This document shows positions 16,682-24,953 of a DNA stretch of 64,000 nt, one piece after another. Origin of the DNA: an uncultured Lachnospiraceae bacterium (GTDB lineage Bacteria; Bacillota; Clostridia; Lachnospirales; Lachnospiraceae); contig CAJTTO010000015.1 of NCBI GenBank assembly GCA_910579275.1, forward strand, positions 1-64,000, read 5' to 3'. The notes under the pieces were generated by a model, which had not been told where the DNA came from, searched no databases, and saw nothing but the letters and a program-made list of their open reading frames with translations. A program made the translations under genes and the position numbers. Position 1 is the stretch's first letter. The number at the start of each line of letters is the position of its first letter.

Positions 16682-16846
16682 ATGATAGATTTTGAAGAAG
16701 AATTAAAAAAGTTTCACCCTAGTCTGGAAGTCGAGGATGTTGAGGATGCGATATATAATCAGGATGTGACTGATCTTGCTGACGTTCTGGTTAAGCTGGT
16801 CAAGGAGGCAAAGGAAGAGTATGGGGACGGTTTGGCAGAAGGCTGA
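16682..16846 (+). CDS. small acidic protein, 54 aa, unknown
   Basis: A 54-codon frame, MIDFEEELKKFHPSLEVEDV onward to KEAKEEYGDGLAEG, lies tightly between folC and the TPR gene, with GGAGAGTGTT a few bases upstream of the ATG. The product is acidic and probably two helices. Coding is supported by the gap-filling position, the ribosome site and a codon pattern like the neighbours. I do not recognise a named family. Confidence 0.65.
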   Translation: MIDFEEELKKFHPSLEVEDVEDAIYNQDVTDLADVLVKLVKEAKEEYGDGLAEG

Positions 16847-16872
16847 AACGTCGCAGAGTAGGGGAGCTTAGT

Positions 16873-18264
16873 ATGTTTTGCTTTAATTGTGGATGCCGCT
16901 TGTCGGAAAAAAACTTTTGTACCGGATGCGGGGCAGATGTGGGACTATATAAGAAGATTATGCATACTGCCAACCGTTTTTATAATGAGGCGCTTGACAA
17001 GGCGAAGGTTCGGGATTTGTCAGGTGCCGTTGTAAGCCTGAGACAGTGCATCAAACTGGATAAAAACCATATTGATGCAAGAAATTTGCTGGGGCTGATT
17101 TATTTTGAACGCGGCGAGGTCGTCGCGGCACTGAGTGAATGGGTCATGAGCAAGAATATCAGAAGCGAGAAAAATATCGCGGATGATTATATTGATATGG
17201 TGCAGAATAATCCGGGGCGGCTCGAAGCGTACAACCAGTCAATTAAAAAATATAATATGGCACTTACATACTGCCAGCAGGACAGCCTTGATTTGGCGGT
17301 GATACAGCTCAAAAAGGTGGTCTCGATGAATTCGCGGTTTGTGCAGGCGATGCAGCTTTTGGCGCTTTTGTATATCAACAGCCAGGAGCTTGACAAGGCT
17401 AAAAAGGAGCTTGACAAGGCTCTTAGTATAGATGCAAACAATACAATGACGCTGCGGTATCTGAAAGAGGTGGAGGAAATGACACCTACGGACGAGGAGC
17501 GTATCAGAAAAAAGAAGGAAGCGATCGTGTACCAGAGCGGAAACGATACCGTGATTCAGCCGGTTGGAAAAAAGGACATGGTTGGATTGCAGACATTGAT
17601 TAACATTGTCATCGGCGTGGCGATTGGTGTGGGGATTGCATGGTTTCTGGTGCTTCCGTCCAGAATACAGAAGGTTCAGACGGAAGTGAATGAGAAGTAC
17701 AGGGAAGTCAGCGAACAGCTTGATGCAAAGACTGTAGAGACTGAGGAACTGACGACGCAGATTAATGAACTGATTCAGGAGAAGGATTCCTTGTCGAGCA
17801 GTCTGAGTGCGGCGCAGGGAAACAAGGCGCTGCTGCAGGCATACACGGACTTGATAGAAGCAGTTCTGATGCACATGAACAAAACAGGTGACGAGATGCA
17901 GATTGCAGACGCGCTTGAGCGCATTGACGAGACATATCTCGAGACAGAGGCGACGGACAGCTTTAAAAATCTGTATCAGGCGATAAAGGACGATATCAGC
18001 AAGGTTGTGGCAAAAAACAGCTATAACACAGGTTATGAGGCATTTCGGACAGAGGATTACGACACGGCGATAAAGAATCTTGAGAGGGCATTCCGGTACG
18101 ACCCGTCAAACGGCGAGGCGCTGTATAATCTTGGAAACTCTTATAACAAAAAGGGAGATACAGGGAAAGCAACAGAGATTTACGAGCAGGTGATAGCACT
18201 TTTTCCGGATACGGAGAAGGCGAGGAAATCACAAAATTATATCAGGCAGATAAAGGGGGAATAA
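16873..18264 (+). CDS. zinc-ribbon TPR membrane protein
   Basis: 463-aa protein with four parts. A zinc ribbon at the N-terminus uses C3, C6, C16 and C19. Two or more TPR-like helical repeats fill residues about 30-200 (ALDKAKVRDLSGAVVSLRQ, DLAVIQLKKVVSMNSRFVQA). A single membrane helix lies near 239-262 (LINIVIGVAIGVGIAWFLVL). A coiled coil (KVQTEVNEKYREVSEQLDAK) and C-terminal TPRs (EDYDTAIKNLERAFRYDPSN) follow outside. The layout puts a zinc ribbon and TPRs inside the cell and TPRs outside, suggesting a scaffold that links cytoplasmic and envelope partners. Start ATG 16873 follows GGGGAGCTTAGT. A strong terminator follows. Partner unknown. Confidence 0.82.
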   Translation: MFCFNCGCRLSEKNFCTGCGADVGLYKKIMHTANRFYNEALDKAKVRDLSGAVVSLRQCIKLDKNHIDARNLLGLIYFERGEVVAALSEWVMSKNIRSEKNIADDYIDMVQNNPGRLEAYNQSIKKYNMALTYCQQDSLDLAVIQLKKVVSMNSRFVQAMQLLALLYINSQELDKAKKELDKALSIDANNTMTLRYLKEVEEMTPTDEERIRKKKEAIVYQSGNDTVIQPVGKKDMVGLQTLINIVIGVAIGVGIAWFLVLPSRIQKVQTEVNEKYREVSEQLDAKTVETEELTTQINELIQEKDSLSSSLSAAQGNKALLQAYTDLIEAVLMHMNKTGDEMQIADALERIDETYLETEATDSFKNLYQAIKDDISKVVAKNSYNTGYEAFRTEDYDTAIKNLERAFRYDPSNGEALYNLGNSYNKKGDTGKATEIYEQVIALFPDTEKARKSQNYIRQIKGE

Positions 18265-18281
18265 CCCCGATAAAAAGACGT

Positions 18282-18330
18282 AACACGAAAGAGAACATAC
18301 CGGAAAGGGTAGGTTCTCTTTCGTGTTTTT
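18282..18330 (+). terminator. terminator before spoIIA operon
   Basis: AACACGAAAGAGAAC and GTTCTCTTTCGTGTT form a 15-bp stem with a 16-base loop, followed by TTTT. It separates the TPR gene from spoIIAA. Confidence 0.88.
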
Positions 18331-18358
18331 GCATGATAGGGATTGAGGAGGAGAAGCT

Positions 18359-18673
18359 ATGGAGCGGAATATGGAAGAATTTGCAATCATTGACAATTAC
18401 CTGTGTATCAAGATGCCGGGGGAGGTGGACCATCATGGGGCAGCCGGCATTCGGGAATGCGCGGACAGGCTGATACTGGACGACAAGGTAAAAAATATCG
18501 TGTTTGATTTTGAGGATACGACATTTATGGACAGCTCCGGTCTGGGCATCATCATAGGGCGTTACCGTAAGATTTCCTGTTTCGGGGGAAAGGTCTATGC
18601 CATCAACACAAACGAGCGCATAGGAAGGCTTTTGAAAGCGTCAGGGATGTCATCTATTTTGGAAATTCTGTAA
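18359..18673 (+). CDS. spoIIAA: anti-sigma F factor antagonist SpoIIAA
   Basis: STAS-domain anti-anti-sigma factor (104 aa) that, when unphosphorylated, displaces sigma-F from SpoIIAB in the forespore. The phosphorylatable serine is S59 in MDSSGLG, aligned with B. subtilis S58; GEVDHH near residues 21-26 is also conserved. The start ATG 18359 has GGAGGAGAAGCT upstream. The protein stops about 13 residues short of B. subtilis SpoIIAA (117 aa), and its TAA stop is formed by the GTAAC end of an inserted repeat element, so the last residues appear to have been trimmed by insertion. It heads a spoIIAA-spoIIAB-sigF operon. Confidence 0.93.
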   Translation: MERNMEEFAIIDNYLCIKMPGEVDHHGAAGIRECADRLILDDKVKNIVFDFEDTTFMDSSGLGIIIGRYRKISCFGGKVYAINTNERIGRLLKASGMSSILEIL

Positions 18674-18802
18674 CAGTTCATCGTGTTTGAAAACTGCTTT
18701 TTGGCGGATGTGCGCCAAATGAAGGGCGCATGGACTTGGCACCACAAAGTGGTTTGCCATGGCTTGATGCTTGCATTAGAAAGCCTGAGACGGGACTGTT
18801 AC
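18670..18802. mobile_element. 133-bp MITE-like element inside spoIIA operon
   Basis: Ends GTAACAGTTC and GGACTGTTAC are inverted repeats (9 of 10). The body shares GTGTTTGAAAACTGCTTTTTGG with the element at 8794-9007, and CACCACAAAGTGG plus CATGGCTTGATGC with the element at 10476-10639, so it looks like a mosaic of both. No target duplication is evident. It lies exactly at the spoIIAA stop codon and fills most of the unusually long spoIIAA-spoIIAB gap. Confidence 0.65.
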
Positions 18803-18848
18803 AAGGCGCCTGCATAAAATATAAAGTATTTATAGAAGGGAACAGAGA

Positions 18849-19376
18849 TTGAAAATGGAAAAAGAGTGCGCAAAAAAGGATGTAACACAGAGTACGGAAA
18901 ACCAGATATGTGTGGAGTTTGATGCCATATCGGAGAACGAGGGACTTGCAAGGGTGATTATAGCGGCATTCCTGTCCCGGATTGACCCTACCGTTGACCA
19001 GGTGGAGGATGTGAAAATGGCTGTGTCAGAAGCAGTGACGAACGCCATCATACATGGTTATGGGGAAAACGGCGGTCGTGTCGTGATGACGGCAAAGCTT
19101 TCCGGCGACGGGGAGCTGGCAATTGATATAATTGACAAAGGGGTCGGCATCGAGGATATCGGACAGGCAATGCAGCCGCTTTTCACCACGGGAGCAGACA
19201 AGGAGCGCTCTGGTATGGGATTTGCTTTTATGGAGGCGTTTATGGACAGGCTGGAGGTGGAAAGCATTCCGAATGAGGGGACATGCGTACATATGTGGAA
19301 AAGTTTTATAACCGGACAGATTTCGTCCCAGCCGATTTTGCAGGCAGCAGTGTGGAACAGAAGCGGCAGGGAATAA
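18849..19376 (+). CDS. spoIIAB: anti-sigma F factor SpoIIAB
   Basis: GHKL-fold serine kinase and anti-sigma factor (175 aa) that holds sigma-F inactive and phosphorylates SpoIIAA. The N box SEAVTNAIIHGY, the G1 box DKGVGIED and the G2 region KERSGMGFAFM are all present. TTG 18849 is taken as start because GAAGGG sits about 8 bases upstream; an ATG two codons later is also possible. The protein is longer than B. subtilis SpoIIAB (146 aa): about 28 residues follow the usual end of the ATPase fold (after TCVHMWK). It is separated from spoIIAA by 175 bp instead of the usual tight junction. sigF starts 3 bases after its stop. Confidence 0.93.
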   Translation: MKMEKECAKKDVTQSTENQICVEFDAISENEGLARVIIAAFLSRIDPTVDQVEDVKMAVSEAVTNAIIHGYGENGGRVVMTAKLSGDGELAIDIIDKGVGIEDIGQAMQPLFTTGADKERSGMGFAFMEAFMDRLEVESIPNEGTCVHMWKSFITGQISSQPILQAAVWNRSGRE

Positions 19377-19379
19377 ACT

Positions 19380-20096
19380 ATGGAGGAGAGGGAACTTTTT
19401 ATCAGGGCACAGAGGGGAGAAAAGGAGGCAAAGGAACAGCTTTTTCAGAAGCATACAGGTCTGGTGCACCATGTGGTGAAACGTTTTATAAACAGAGGAG
19501 GAGTCGAGGCAGAGGACTTGTTTCAGATAGGCGCCATGGGTCTCGTGAAGGCGATTGAGAAGTTTGATATTGACTATGGCGTGTGTTTTTCCACCTACGC
19601 AGTTCCGCTGATAATGGGGGAAATCCGCCGATTTTTAAGGGATGACGGGATGATTAAGGTGAGCAGGAGCATCAAAGAGAATGCAAGACGGCTGAAGATG
19701 ATCCGCGAGGACTTCTGGAAGAATACGGGCAGGGAGCCAACCATTTCGGAATTGTCCGAGGCATCCGCAATTCCTGCGGAGAACATTGTCACGGCAATTG
19801 AGGCAGGCAGGGAAGTGGAGTCCATCTATAAGACGATGTATGAATCAGACGGAAGTGAGGTGCGCTTGATGGACATGCTCGGCAGGGGAGGAGAGAGCGA
19901 GGAGATTGTCAACCGGCTGATGCTGGAGGATATGCTCAGCGCACTGGACGAGCGGGAAAAAAACTTAATCCGGCTTCGGTATTTTGAAAACAAGACCCAG
20001 ATGCAGGTGGCGGGGGATCTGGGAATGAGTCAGGTACAGGTCAGCCGCATGGAGAAAAAGGTTCTGCTGCGGCTCAGGCGGGAAGCGATGGCGTAG
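19380..20096 (+). CDS. sigF: RNA polymerase sigma-F factor
   Basis: Forespore-specific sigma factor of the sigma-70 family (238 aa). Region 2 contains EAEDLFQIGAMGLVKAIEKF and the -10 recognition helix CFSTYAVPLIMGEIRRF. Region 3 runs through REPTISELSEAS. Region 4 has the -35 helix-turn-helix TQMQVAGDLGMSQVQVSRME. Length and motif order match SigF (SpoIIAC). ATG 19380 follows spoIIAB after three bases, so translation is probably coupled. Position as third gene of spoIIA makes the assignment firm against SigG, which resembles it. Confidence 0.95.
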   Translation: MEERELFIRAQRGEKEAKEQLFQKHTGLVHHVVKRFINRGGVEAEDLFQIGAMGLVKAIEKFDIDYGVCFSTYAVPLIMGEIRRFLRDDGMIKVSRSIKENARRLKMIREDFWKNTGREPTISELSEASAIPAENIVTAIEAGREVESIYKTMYESDGSEVRLMDMLGRGGESEEIVNRLMLEDMLSALDEREKNLIRLRYFENKTQMQVAGDLGMSQVQVSRMEKKVLLRLRREAMA

Positions 20097-20107
20097 GAGT
20101 GGTCTTG

Positions 20108-20152
20108 CACGGCTTGGTGTCAGTGACAGGAAGCCGAAGACCGAACTGTTGG
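20108..20152. repeat. truncated copy of the spoIIA-type repeat element
   Basis: CACGGCTTGGTGTCAGTGAC followed by AGGAAGCCGAAGACC and GAACTGTTGG lines up without gaps with the last 45 bases of the element at 18670-18802 (CATGGCTTGATGC ... GACTGTTAC). Only this end is left, eleven bases after the sigF stop. Confidence 0.5.
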
Positions 20153-20280
20153 AAAATTTATTCAGCCAGTCTATAAAGTTTCATAAAAAGGAGCCGATAT
20201 CATATATAGAAGGAAACTGTAGGGAAGGGACACCCTATAAATTTTAATATGATTATCATATAGAAAGGTTGGTATGAAAA

Positions 20281-21114
20281 ATGAACGGAATCAACTATAG
20301 TTCTCTTATGAACAATACAGGACTTTTTTCAAATCAAACAAACAAGGACGAGGCAAATATTTCAAATTTTTCCGGCGTAGACAGAAAGGCAGCAAAAAAG
20401 ACTGCCGCTGCGAAAAATACGGATACAAGACAGACCAATGTTGACAGGGATACATATGAGTATAGCGGGCAGACGCGCAATGTACAGGCTGGCTACAGCA
20501 AGCCAAAGAGCAATGAGTCAGGATACAAGGCGCTTGACTCGGACGGCATACAGGAAGGGATTGAGCTGAGTGATTCGGCAAAGAATCTGCTTGCAGAGCT
20601 GAGAGAGAAGTATGGAAATATGGATATCGCTGTTGCAAAGTGGTCTACGGACGAGGAGCAGGACTACTATGCAAGCCTGTCTTCAAAAGACTACAGCGTG
20701 CTGATTAATCCGGAGCTGCTTGAGAAGATGGCATCAGATCCGGCAGCAAGGGAAGAGTATGAAGCTATTTTAAGCGGAGCAGGCGATAAGTTTGACACGT
20801 TAAAGGAAGAGCTTGGCGAGGATGCTGAGAAAATAGAAGGATTCAGCATCACATTGGATAAGGACGGAAAAGTGTCCTATGCAGTGAAGCTTTTAAAGGA
20901 TATGACAGAGAACAGCAAGGCGGACGAAAAGCAGCAGGAGCGCCTTGAGGAGAAGCGTGCAGAGAAGAAGAAAGCAGAAAAAGAACATCTGGAGAAGGTG
21001 ACCCAGAAGAAGAAGGAGACAGAAAAAATCGAGGCGGATTCCATTGAGGAGCTCGTGAAGGCAATCAAGGAAAGACTTCATCCGGAGCTTGCGGAGACAA
21101 CCGAAGAGGAGTAA
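20281..21114 (+). CDS. DUF6033-like protein, function unknown
   Basis: 277-aa hydrophilic protein, probably cytosolic. Residues 1-85 are low-complexity and polar. The region around ELSDSAKNLLAELREKYGNM, then AVAKWSTDEEQDYYASLSSK and YSVLINPELLEKMASD, resembles what I recall of the DUF6033 family found in Lachnospiraceae. The C-terminal 75 residues are highly charged Lys/Glu helix, probably coiled coil. Start ATG 20281 follows AGAAAGGTTGGTATGAAAA. The gene stands alone: it is separated from sigF by 184 bp and followed by a strong terminator. The family assignment is from memory and has not been searched. Confidence 0.7.
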   Translation: MNGINYSSLMNNTGLFSNQTNKDEANISNFSGVDRKAAKKTAAAKNTDTRQTNVDRDTYEYSGQTRNVQAGYSKPKSNESGYKALDSDGIQEGIELSDSAKNLLAELREKYGNMDIAVAKWSTDEEQDYYASLSSKDYSVLINPELLEKMASDPAAREEYEAILSGAGDKFDTLKEELGEDAEKIEGFSITLDKDGKVSYAVKLLKDMTENSKADEKQQERLEEKRAEKKKAEKEHLEKVTQKKKETEKIEADSIEELVKAIKERLHPELAETTEEE

Positions 21115-21133
21115 AAACAAATAGATCAATATG

Positions 21134-21167
21134 AAAAATGGCGTGTGTTCTGCCACACGCTATTTTT
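21134..21167 (+). terminator. terminator after DUF6033-like gene
   Basis: AAAAATGGCGTGTG and CACACGCTATTTTT form a 14-bp stem (with one G-U) ending in a T-run. The trkA promoter starts immediately after it. Confidence 0.88.
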
Positions 21168-21168
21168 A

Positions 21169-21196
21169 TTGCCTTTTTATATAGAAGTGGTATAAT
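21169..21196 (+). promoter_or_regulatory. probable promoter of trkAH
   Basis: TTGCCT at 21169-21174 and a perfect TATAAT at 21191-21196, spacer 16 bp, lie about 64 bases upstream of the trkA start codon. Confidence 0.55.
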
Positions 21197-21259
21197 TGTA
21201 CGTGATAGCAATGCGCAGTGCGGATGGTGTACTGCGGACTAAGAGGAGGAACATGTGAC

Positions 21260-22621
21260 GTGAAAATAATCATTGCGGGTGACGGCAAAGTAGGGGCGAT
21301 ACTTACACGGCAGCTCTCGGCGGAGGGGTATGACCTGACGCTGATTGACGCGAACCTGAAAGTGCTCGAATCAACCGAGGAGCGGTACGATATAATGTCT
21401 GTGCAAGGAAACTGTGCATCTATGGATGTTTTGGAGCAGGCAGGAATACGGGAGGCGGACTTGCTTATTGCAGTCACGAATGCGGATGAGGTGAATCTGC
21501 TCTGTTGTATGACTGCGCATGGAATGAATTCGAATATCCATACGATTGCCCGAATCCGGAATCCGGAGTACACGGAACAGATTTATAAAATGCAGAATCT
21601 GTTTGCGCTTTCCATGATGATTAATCCGGAGCGGCAGGCGGCTGTGGAGATAGAACGTCTCTTGAAGTATCCGGGATTTCTAAAGAGGGATACGTTTGCC
21701 AAGGGAAGGGTGGAGATTGTGGAGCTTCGCGTGGAGGCAGGACATAAGCTCTGCAACATCGCGCTCAATGACCTGTACAGTATTGTAAAGTGTAAAATTC
21801 TTGTCTGCACAGTAATCAGAAACGGGCGGGCAGTTGCGCCCGGAGGAAATTTCGTGCTGATGGAAGGAGACCGGATTTTTGTAACCGCACCGGCAAATGT
21901 GCTTACAATCCTGCTCAAGAATCTCGGGATTATCACGCACAAGGTAAAGCGTGTTATTCTATGCGGCGGCGGACGCGTAAGTTATTATTTGGCACAGTCC
22001 CTGTTAAAAAACGGAATAGGTGTCCAGATCGTGGAACAGGATTTTGACAGATGTACACAGCTTGCCAATTTACTTCCGCAGGCGTCTGTCATACACGGTG
22101 ACGCGAGCCGGGAATTTTTGCTGGACAATGAGGGAATATCCGACTGCGATGCCTTGGTGACGCTTACAGGGGTGGACGAGATGAACATTATCATTTCCCT
22201 GTACGGAAGCAGCTGTAAGGTTCCGCAGATTATCACGAAGCTCGGAAGGCTTGAAAACAACACGGTACTGGATTCCCTTCCAATCGGGAGCATCATCAGC
22301 CCCAAGGAGCTTTGCTGCAACCATATTGTAAGGTACGTTCGTGCGATGGAGAATCAGGCAGGTGCAGCGCTGACCATACACACGATAGCGGATGGCCAGT
22401 CGGAAGCGGTGGAGTTCGTGGTGGACAGGAATACACTGCACTGCGGGGAACCGCTGAAAAAGCTGAAATTAAAGAAGAATGTGCTAATAGTGTGCATTAC
22501 ACATGGCATGAAGCTTGATATTCCAAACGGTGATTCTTGTTTTGAATACGGTGATACAGTGATTGTTGTCACAGGCGCCGGCAGGGTAATTTACCAGCTT
22601 AATGACATTTTCGAATCATAA
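21260..22621 (+). CDS. trkA: Trk system potassium uptake regulator TrkA
   Basis: Cytoplasmic NAD(H)-binding gating subunit (453 aa) of a K+ uptake channel. Two RCK units are seen in tandem. The first begins KIIIAGDGKVGAILTRQL at the extreme N-terminus with the dinucleotide loop GDGKVG, followed by a TrkA-C domain near residues 135-215. The second begins KRVILCGGGRVSYYLAQSL and ends in a second TrkA-C domain. The GTG at 21260 is chosen because AGGAGGAAC precedes it and it places the Rossmann strand at the N-terminus. The double RCK layout equals E. coli TrkA (458 aa). trkH follows 23 bases later. Confidence 0.95.
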   Translation: MKIIIAGDGKVGAILTRQLSAEGYDLTLIDANLKVLESTEERYDIMSVQGNCASMDVLEQAGIREADLLIAVTNADEVNLLCCMTAHGMNSNIHTIARIRNPEYTEQIYKMQNLFALSMMINPERQAAVEIERLLKYPGFLKRDTFAKGRVEIVELRVEAGHKLCNIALNDLYSIVKCKILVCTVIRNGRAVAPGGNFVLMEGDRIFVTAPANVLTILLKNLGIITHKVKRVILCGGGRVSYYLAQSLLKNGIGVQIVEQDFDRCTQLANLLPQASVIHGDASREFLLDNEGISDCDALVTLTGVDEMNIIISLYGSSCKVPQIITKLGRLENNTVLDSLPIGSIISPKELCCNHIVRYVRAMENQAGAALTIHTIADGQSEAVEFVVDRNTLHCGEPLKKLKLKKNVLIVCITHGMKLDIPNGDSCFEYGDTVIVVTGAGRVIYQLNDIFES

Positions 22622-22644
22622 AGTGAGATGACAGGGGAAAGATT

Positions 22645-24114
22645 ATGAATTATAAAATGATGGGCAGATTTATAGGGCACATTCTGCTGGTTGAGGCCGT
22701 TTTCATGGCAGTGCCGCTGATTATCAGTCTGTTTCATAATGAGGACATGGCATGTGTTGGTTTTTCCGCAAGCCTGTGCATTATTCTGACTGTGGCGCTT
22801 CTTCTGATTATCCTGTGCAAGGGAAGCAAAAGAAGCTTTAAGGCGCGGGAAGGGCTTGTGTGTGTGGGTGTGAGCTGGATTGTAATGAGTCTTCTCGGAT
22901 GCCTGCCGTTTTACATATCGAGGGAGATTCCGTCTTACTTGGACGCGCTGTTTGAGACGGTGTCAGGTTTTACGACAACGGGGGCATCTATCCTGTCAGA
23001 GGTAGAGGAGCTTTCCATGAGTATCCTTTACTGGAGGAGCTTTACCCACTGGCTCGGCGGCATGGGGGTGCTTGTCTTTGTGCTTGCCGTGGGAGCGTTT
23101 GGAGAGCGCAGCAAGGGGTTTACAGTGCATCTTTTAAGGGCGGAGAGCCCGGGACCGCAAGTCGGAAAGCTCGTTCCGAAGATGAAGAAGACTGCGGAAA
23201 TCTTATATCTGATATATATTGTGCTCACGATAGTCAATATTGCATTCCTGCTTTTTGGCGGCATGCCTCTGTTTGACGCGGTGTGCACGGCGTTTGGCAC
23301 CGCCGGAACGGGTGGATTTGGCATTAAAAATGACAGCATAGCGAGTTACAGCCCATATATACAGAATGTCTGTACGGTTTTTATGCTGTTGTTCGGTGTG
23401 AATTTCAGCTGTTATTATCTGCTGCTGATGCGTCAGTTTTACGGTGTTTTGAAGGACGAGGAGCTGCGGCTTTATTTCGGCGTGGTGATTGGAAGCATCA
23501 TACTGATTGCCTTGAATGTAAGGGGCTTTTACGGCACGCTTGAGGAGACGGTGCGCCACGCTGCGTTTCAGGTGGCAAGCATCGTGACGACAACGGGGTT
23601 TGCCACAACGGATTTTGACTTGTGGCCGGATTTTTCCAAGTCGATTATTCTGGGGCTGATGATAATTGGGGCATGTGCGGGAAGCACCGGAGGCGGATTC
23701 AAATGTGCAAGGGTGCTGATTGTGGTCAGAGGCCTGCGCAGAAATCTGCGCCGTGCGATTTCGCCGCAGAAAGTACAGGTGGTCAGAATTAACAATCATA
23801 TGATAGATGAGAAGATTTTGGAAAATGCGAATGCATACCTTGCGGCGTATGTCCTGATATTGTTTTTCAGCTTTATACTGGTTTCGATTGACCGTTTTTC
23901 GATTACAACGAACTTCACGGCGGTACTGTCCTGCTTTAACAATATCGGACCTGGTCTGGAGGCAGTCGGTCCCACGTGCAACTACGGGGATTTCAGCTGG
24001 CTCTCCAAACTGGTACTGATTGTAGATATGCTTGCCGGGCGACTTGAGATTTTCCCGATTTTAATTCTGTTTTCCAGAAGTACATGGGGAATTTTCAATC
24101 GGAAAAGCGGTTAG
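22645..24114 (+). CDS. trkH: Trk system potassium uptake channel TrkH
   Basis: Polytopic K+ translocating subunit (489 aa) that works with TrkA. Four membrane-pore-membrane repeats are expected; filter-like loops are visible at SGFTTTGASI, GTAGTGGFG, TTTGFATTDF and NNIGPGLEAVG. GACAGSTGGGFKCAR and a basic loop (RGLRRNLRRAI) follow the third. The length is that of TrkH (483 aa in E. coli). Start ATG 22645 has AGGGGAAAGATT upstream. It ends the trkA-trkH operon; no terminator is apparent in the 17 bases before the convergent PHP gene. Confidence 0.95.
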   Translation: MNYKMMGRFIGHILLVEAVFMAVPLIISLFHNEDMACVGFSASLCIILTVALLLIILCKGSKRSFKAREGLVCVGVSWIVMSLLGCLPFYISREIPSYLDALFETVSGFTTTGASILSEVEELSMSILYWRSFTHWLGGMGVLVFVLAVGAFGERSKGFTVHLLRAESPGPQVGKLVPKMKKTAEILYLIYIVLTIVNIAFLLFGGMPLFDAVCTAFGTAGTGGFGIKNDSIASYSPYIQNVCTVFMLLFGVNFSCYYLLLMRQFYGVLKDEELRLYFGVVIGSIILIALNVRGFYGTLEETVRHAAFQVASIVTTTGFATTDFDLWPDFSKSIILGLMIIGACAGSTGGGFKCARVLIVVRGLRRNLRRAISPQKVQVVRINNHMIDEKILENANAYLAAYVLILFFSFILVSIDRFSITTNFTAVLSCFNNIGPGLEAVGPTCNYGDFSWLSKLVLIVDMLAGRLEIFPILILFSRSTWGIFNRKSG

Positions 24115-24131
24115 GAGATGTTAACATTCCC

Positions 24132-24929
24132 TTAGTATGTTGAGAAAATTTCATCCACATTGCCAGTCGCGATGGGATGGTTTTCTTCGTCAAAAATAAA
24201 TACGGGCAGATGATTGGCGGTATTTTCTTTCCATGCAATATGTTCAGGCGGTACATGGAGAGAAAAGCCGCTGTTTTTTTTGATTCGCGTCACGTAATCT
24301 GTGATGGAATTGAGCGGCTTGTCAAATTCCATGCCATAGATACAGCCGTTATCCGTTCTTCCGACATGGTGGATGTCGGAGCCGGCGGTCATGACAATGT
24401 TGTGTTTCTGTGCATAACGGTATGCCATGCGGTTCTGTTCATGCGGATTTCCGCAGTTTGCCACCTCGAACGCATCACACTGGTGCGGATGTACATAGAC
24501 TTCCGAGAGATATCCTCTTTCTCGAAAAGGATGCGCCTGCACGACAAGACCTCCGTCTGCCGTAATCTTATTGTAGTGTGTAATGTGATCCCATTCCAGC
24601 ATGTCAGGATGCGCTTTGAGCCATTCCTTGTCCAGTCCGTAGACTAAGAACTCATCGCCGTGGAAACGGCTTTCCCACGCAAAGAATACTTTTAGACCCT
24701 GACGGTCGCCCTCGGCTTTGGCGTCCTCATAGCCGCTGCAAAAGATATCAACGCGATCTTCCCACGGAAGGTTTTTGGGGACACAGCAGTTGCCGTTGAA
24801 AAAGTGGTCTGTCACGATAATGCCGTCAAATCCGAGTTCCTTGTAAAAAGAAATATATTCCGAGCCTGCACTTTTGGCACATGCGCTGGCAGCGGTGGTG
24901 TGCAGGTGTGTTTCGTATCGGTATGACAT
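24132..24929 (-). CDS. PHP-domain metal-dependent hydrolase
   Basis: 265-aa cytosolic protein of the polymerase and histidinol phosphatase (PHP) superfamily. The first metal motif is ETHLHTTAAS (H8 and H10). VTDHF, HPFRERG and AGSDIHH are later metal-binding boxes. Members act as phosphoesterases or phosphatases; the substrate here is unknown. The gene is followed at its 5' side by the decarboxylase gene, only 24 bases away on the same strand, so the two are probably co-transcribed. It converges on trkH. Start is ATG 24929, with GGAGGCTGAATATT just upstream on the minus strand. Confidence 0.85.
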   Translation of the reverse strand: MSYRYETHLHTTAASACAKSAGSEYISFYKELGFDGIIVTDHFFNGNCCVPKNLPWEDRVDIFCSGYEDAKAEGDRQGLKVFFAWESRFHGDEFLVYGLDKEWLKAHPDMLEWDHITHYNKITADGGLVVQAHPFRERGYLSEVYVHPHQCDAFEVANCGNPHEQNRMAYRYAQKHNIVMTAGSDIHHVGRTDNGCIYGMEFDKPLNSITDYVTRIKKNSGFSLHVPPEHIAWKENTANHLPVFIFDEENHPIATGNVDEIFSTY

Positions 24930-24953
24930 AATATTCAGCCTCCTGTATATAAA

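Noticed and set aside
19283..19558. 91-codon frame spanning spoIIAB and sigF
   Set aside because: Overlaps two strongly recognisable genes in another frame.
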